Assembly: GCA_900541565.1 (NCBI GenBank)
Contig: UQKB01000003.1
Location: 105,810 to 169,809 of the forward strand
Source: an uncultured Oscillospiraceae bacterium
GTDB lineage: Bacteria; Bacillota; Clostridia; Oscillospirales; Acutalibacteraceae
DNA length: 64,000 bases
Direction of reading: 5' to 3'
This document shows, piece after piece, positions 63,958 to 64,000 of the stretch (its first letter is position 1; each line of letters begins with the position of its first letter). The notes beneath the pieces were generated by a model that saw only the letters and a program-made list of their open reading frames with translations, was not told the origin of the DNA and searched no databases. The position numbers and the translations under genes were made by a program.

Positions 63958-64000
63958 CCACCAGCGAAGCTGGTGGTATTTCATTTTCGGGCAAAGCCCT
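63958..64000 (+). repeat. Composite hairpin repeat, copy cut by the window end
   Basis: CCACCAGC-GAA-GCTGGTGG (63958-63976), a T-rich spacer, then GGGC-AAA-GCCC (63989-63999). Same order of modules as the minus-strand reading of 7464-7508 (CCAGC hairpin, T-rich spacer, GGCC hairpin ending CCCT). The rest, if any, lies outside the window. Confidence 0.5.

Noticed and set aside
63958..64000. Plain terminator at the window end
   Set aside because: There is no T-run after the first stem, and the module order matches the repeat at 7.4-7.5 kb, so a dispersed element is the better reading.

Overview
The window reads as a chromosomal segment of a spore-forming, moderate-GC member of the Clostridia, probably near the Ruminococcaceae/Oscillospiraceae. 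Four things point this way. Gene order follows the Firmicutes pattern (nusB-xseA-xseB-ispA-dxs-tlyA-nadK-argR-recN; spoVB-mazG-hup-rqcP-yabP-yabQ-divIC-yabR). Sporulation genes recur: a SPOCS-domain SipL-like protein, SpoVB, YabP, YabQ and BofA. There is a CIRCE/HrcA-type groESL operon. A secreted dockerin protein suggests a cellulosome-like surface complex. I see no tRNA gene, CRISPR array, prophage or intact insertion sequence.

Layout. 1-6.2 kb: a partial SPOCS gene with a sigma-E-like promoter, then a branched-chain amino acid ABC transporter operon (livJ-H-M-G-F). 6.2-8.2 kb: an AT-rich accessory patch. It holds a subtilase-propeptide-like/dockerin protein flanked by a 14-bp inverted repeat, a composite hairpin repeat, a broken DUF2974 (Mbeg1-like) hydrolase gene ending at that repeat, and three hairpins. 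8.2-12.2 kb: groEL, groES, an RlmL-like RNA methyltransferase and long-form HPF. 12.4-15.0 kb: a probable acquired island with a divergent methionyl-tRNA synthetase-like gene and a divergently read mini-HTH gene. 15.1-20.1 kb: the yabR-divIC-yabQ-yabP-rqcP-hup-mazG-spoVB cluster. 20.2-38 kb: a zinc-ribbon protein, then a very long co-directional housekeeping run from nusB down to a uridine-kinase-like gene. It covers isoprenoid precursors, DNA repair, NAD kinase, ArgR, stringent response, D-aminoacyl-tRNA proofreading and HemZ.

38.2-39.8 kb: a CPBP membrane protease and tadA on the plus strand. 39.9-45.4 kb: murD, two M42 peptidases, a GNAT protein and an aluminium-resistance-type PLP enzyme in one tight minus-strand operon, divergent from a MocR-type regulator. 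47-49.7 kb: an XRE regulator beside a pncA-like/pncB nicotinate salvage pair and a GNAT remnant. 49.7-53 kb: RNase P RNA, malic enzyme and the CCA-adding enzyme. 53-54 kb: a CDF metal exporter behind a promoter-leader-terminator unit that looks like an attenuator. 54-61.3 kb: a purine operon purE-F-M-N-O-AICARFT-D, where the usual bifunctional PurH is replaced by an archaeal-type PurO plus a stand-alone AICAR transformylase. Ahead of it is a leader with a 33-codon Cys-rich mini-ORF and a terminator-like hairpin. 61.4-64 kb: an SPFH/NfeD pair, a DUF4364 gene, bofA and another copy of the hairpin repeat.

The most interesting unexplained items are the pur leader, the CDF leader, the propeptide-dockerin protein, the MetRS-like island and the modular hairpin repeats. 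All functional calls come from reading motifs and context by eye; no database search was run.
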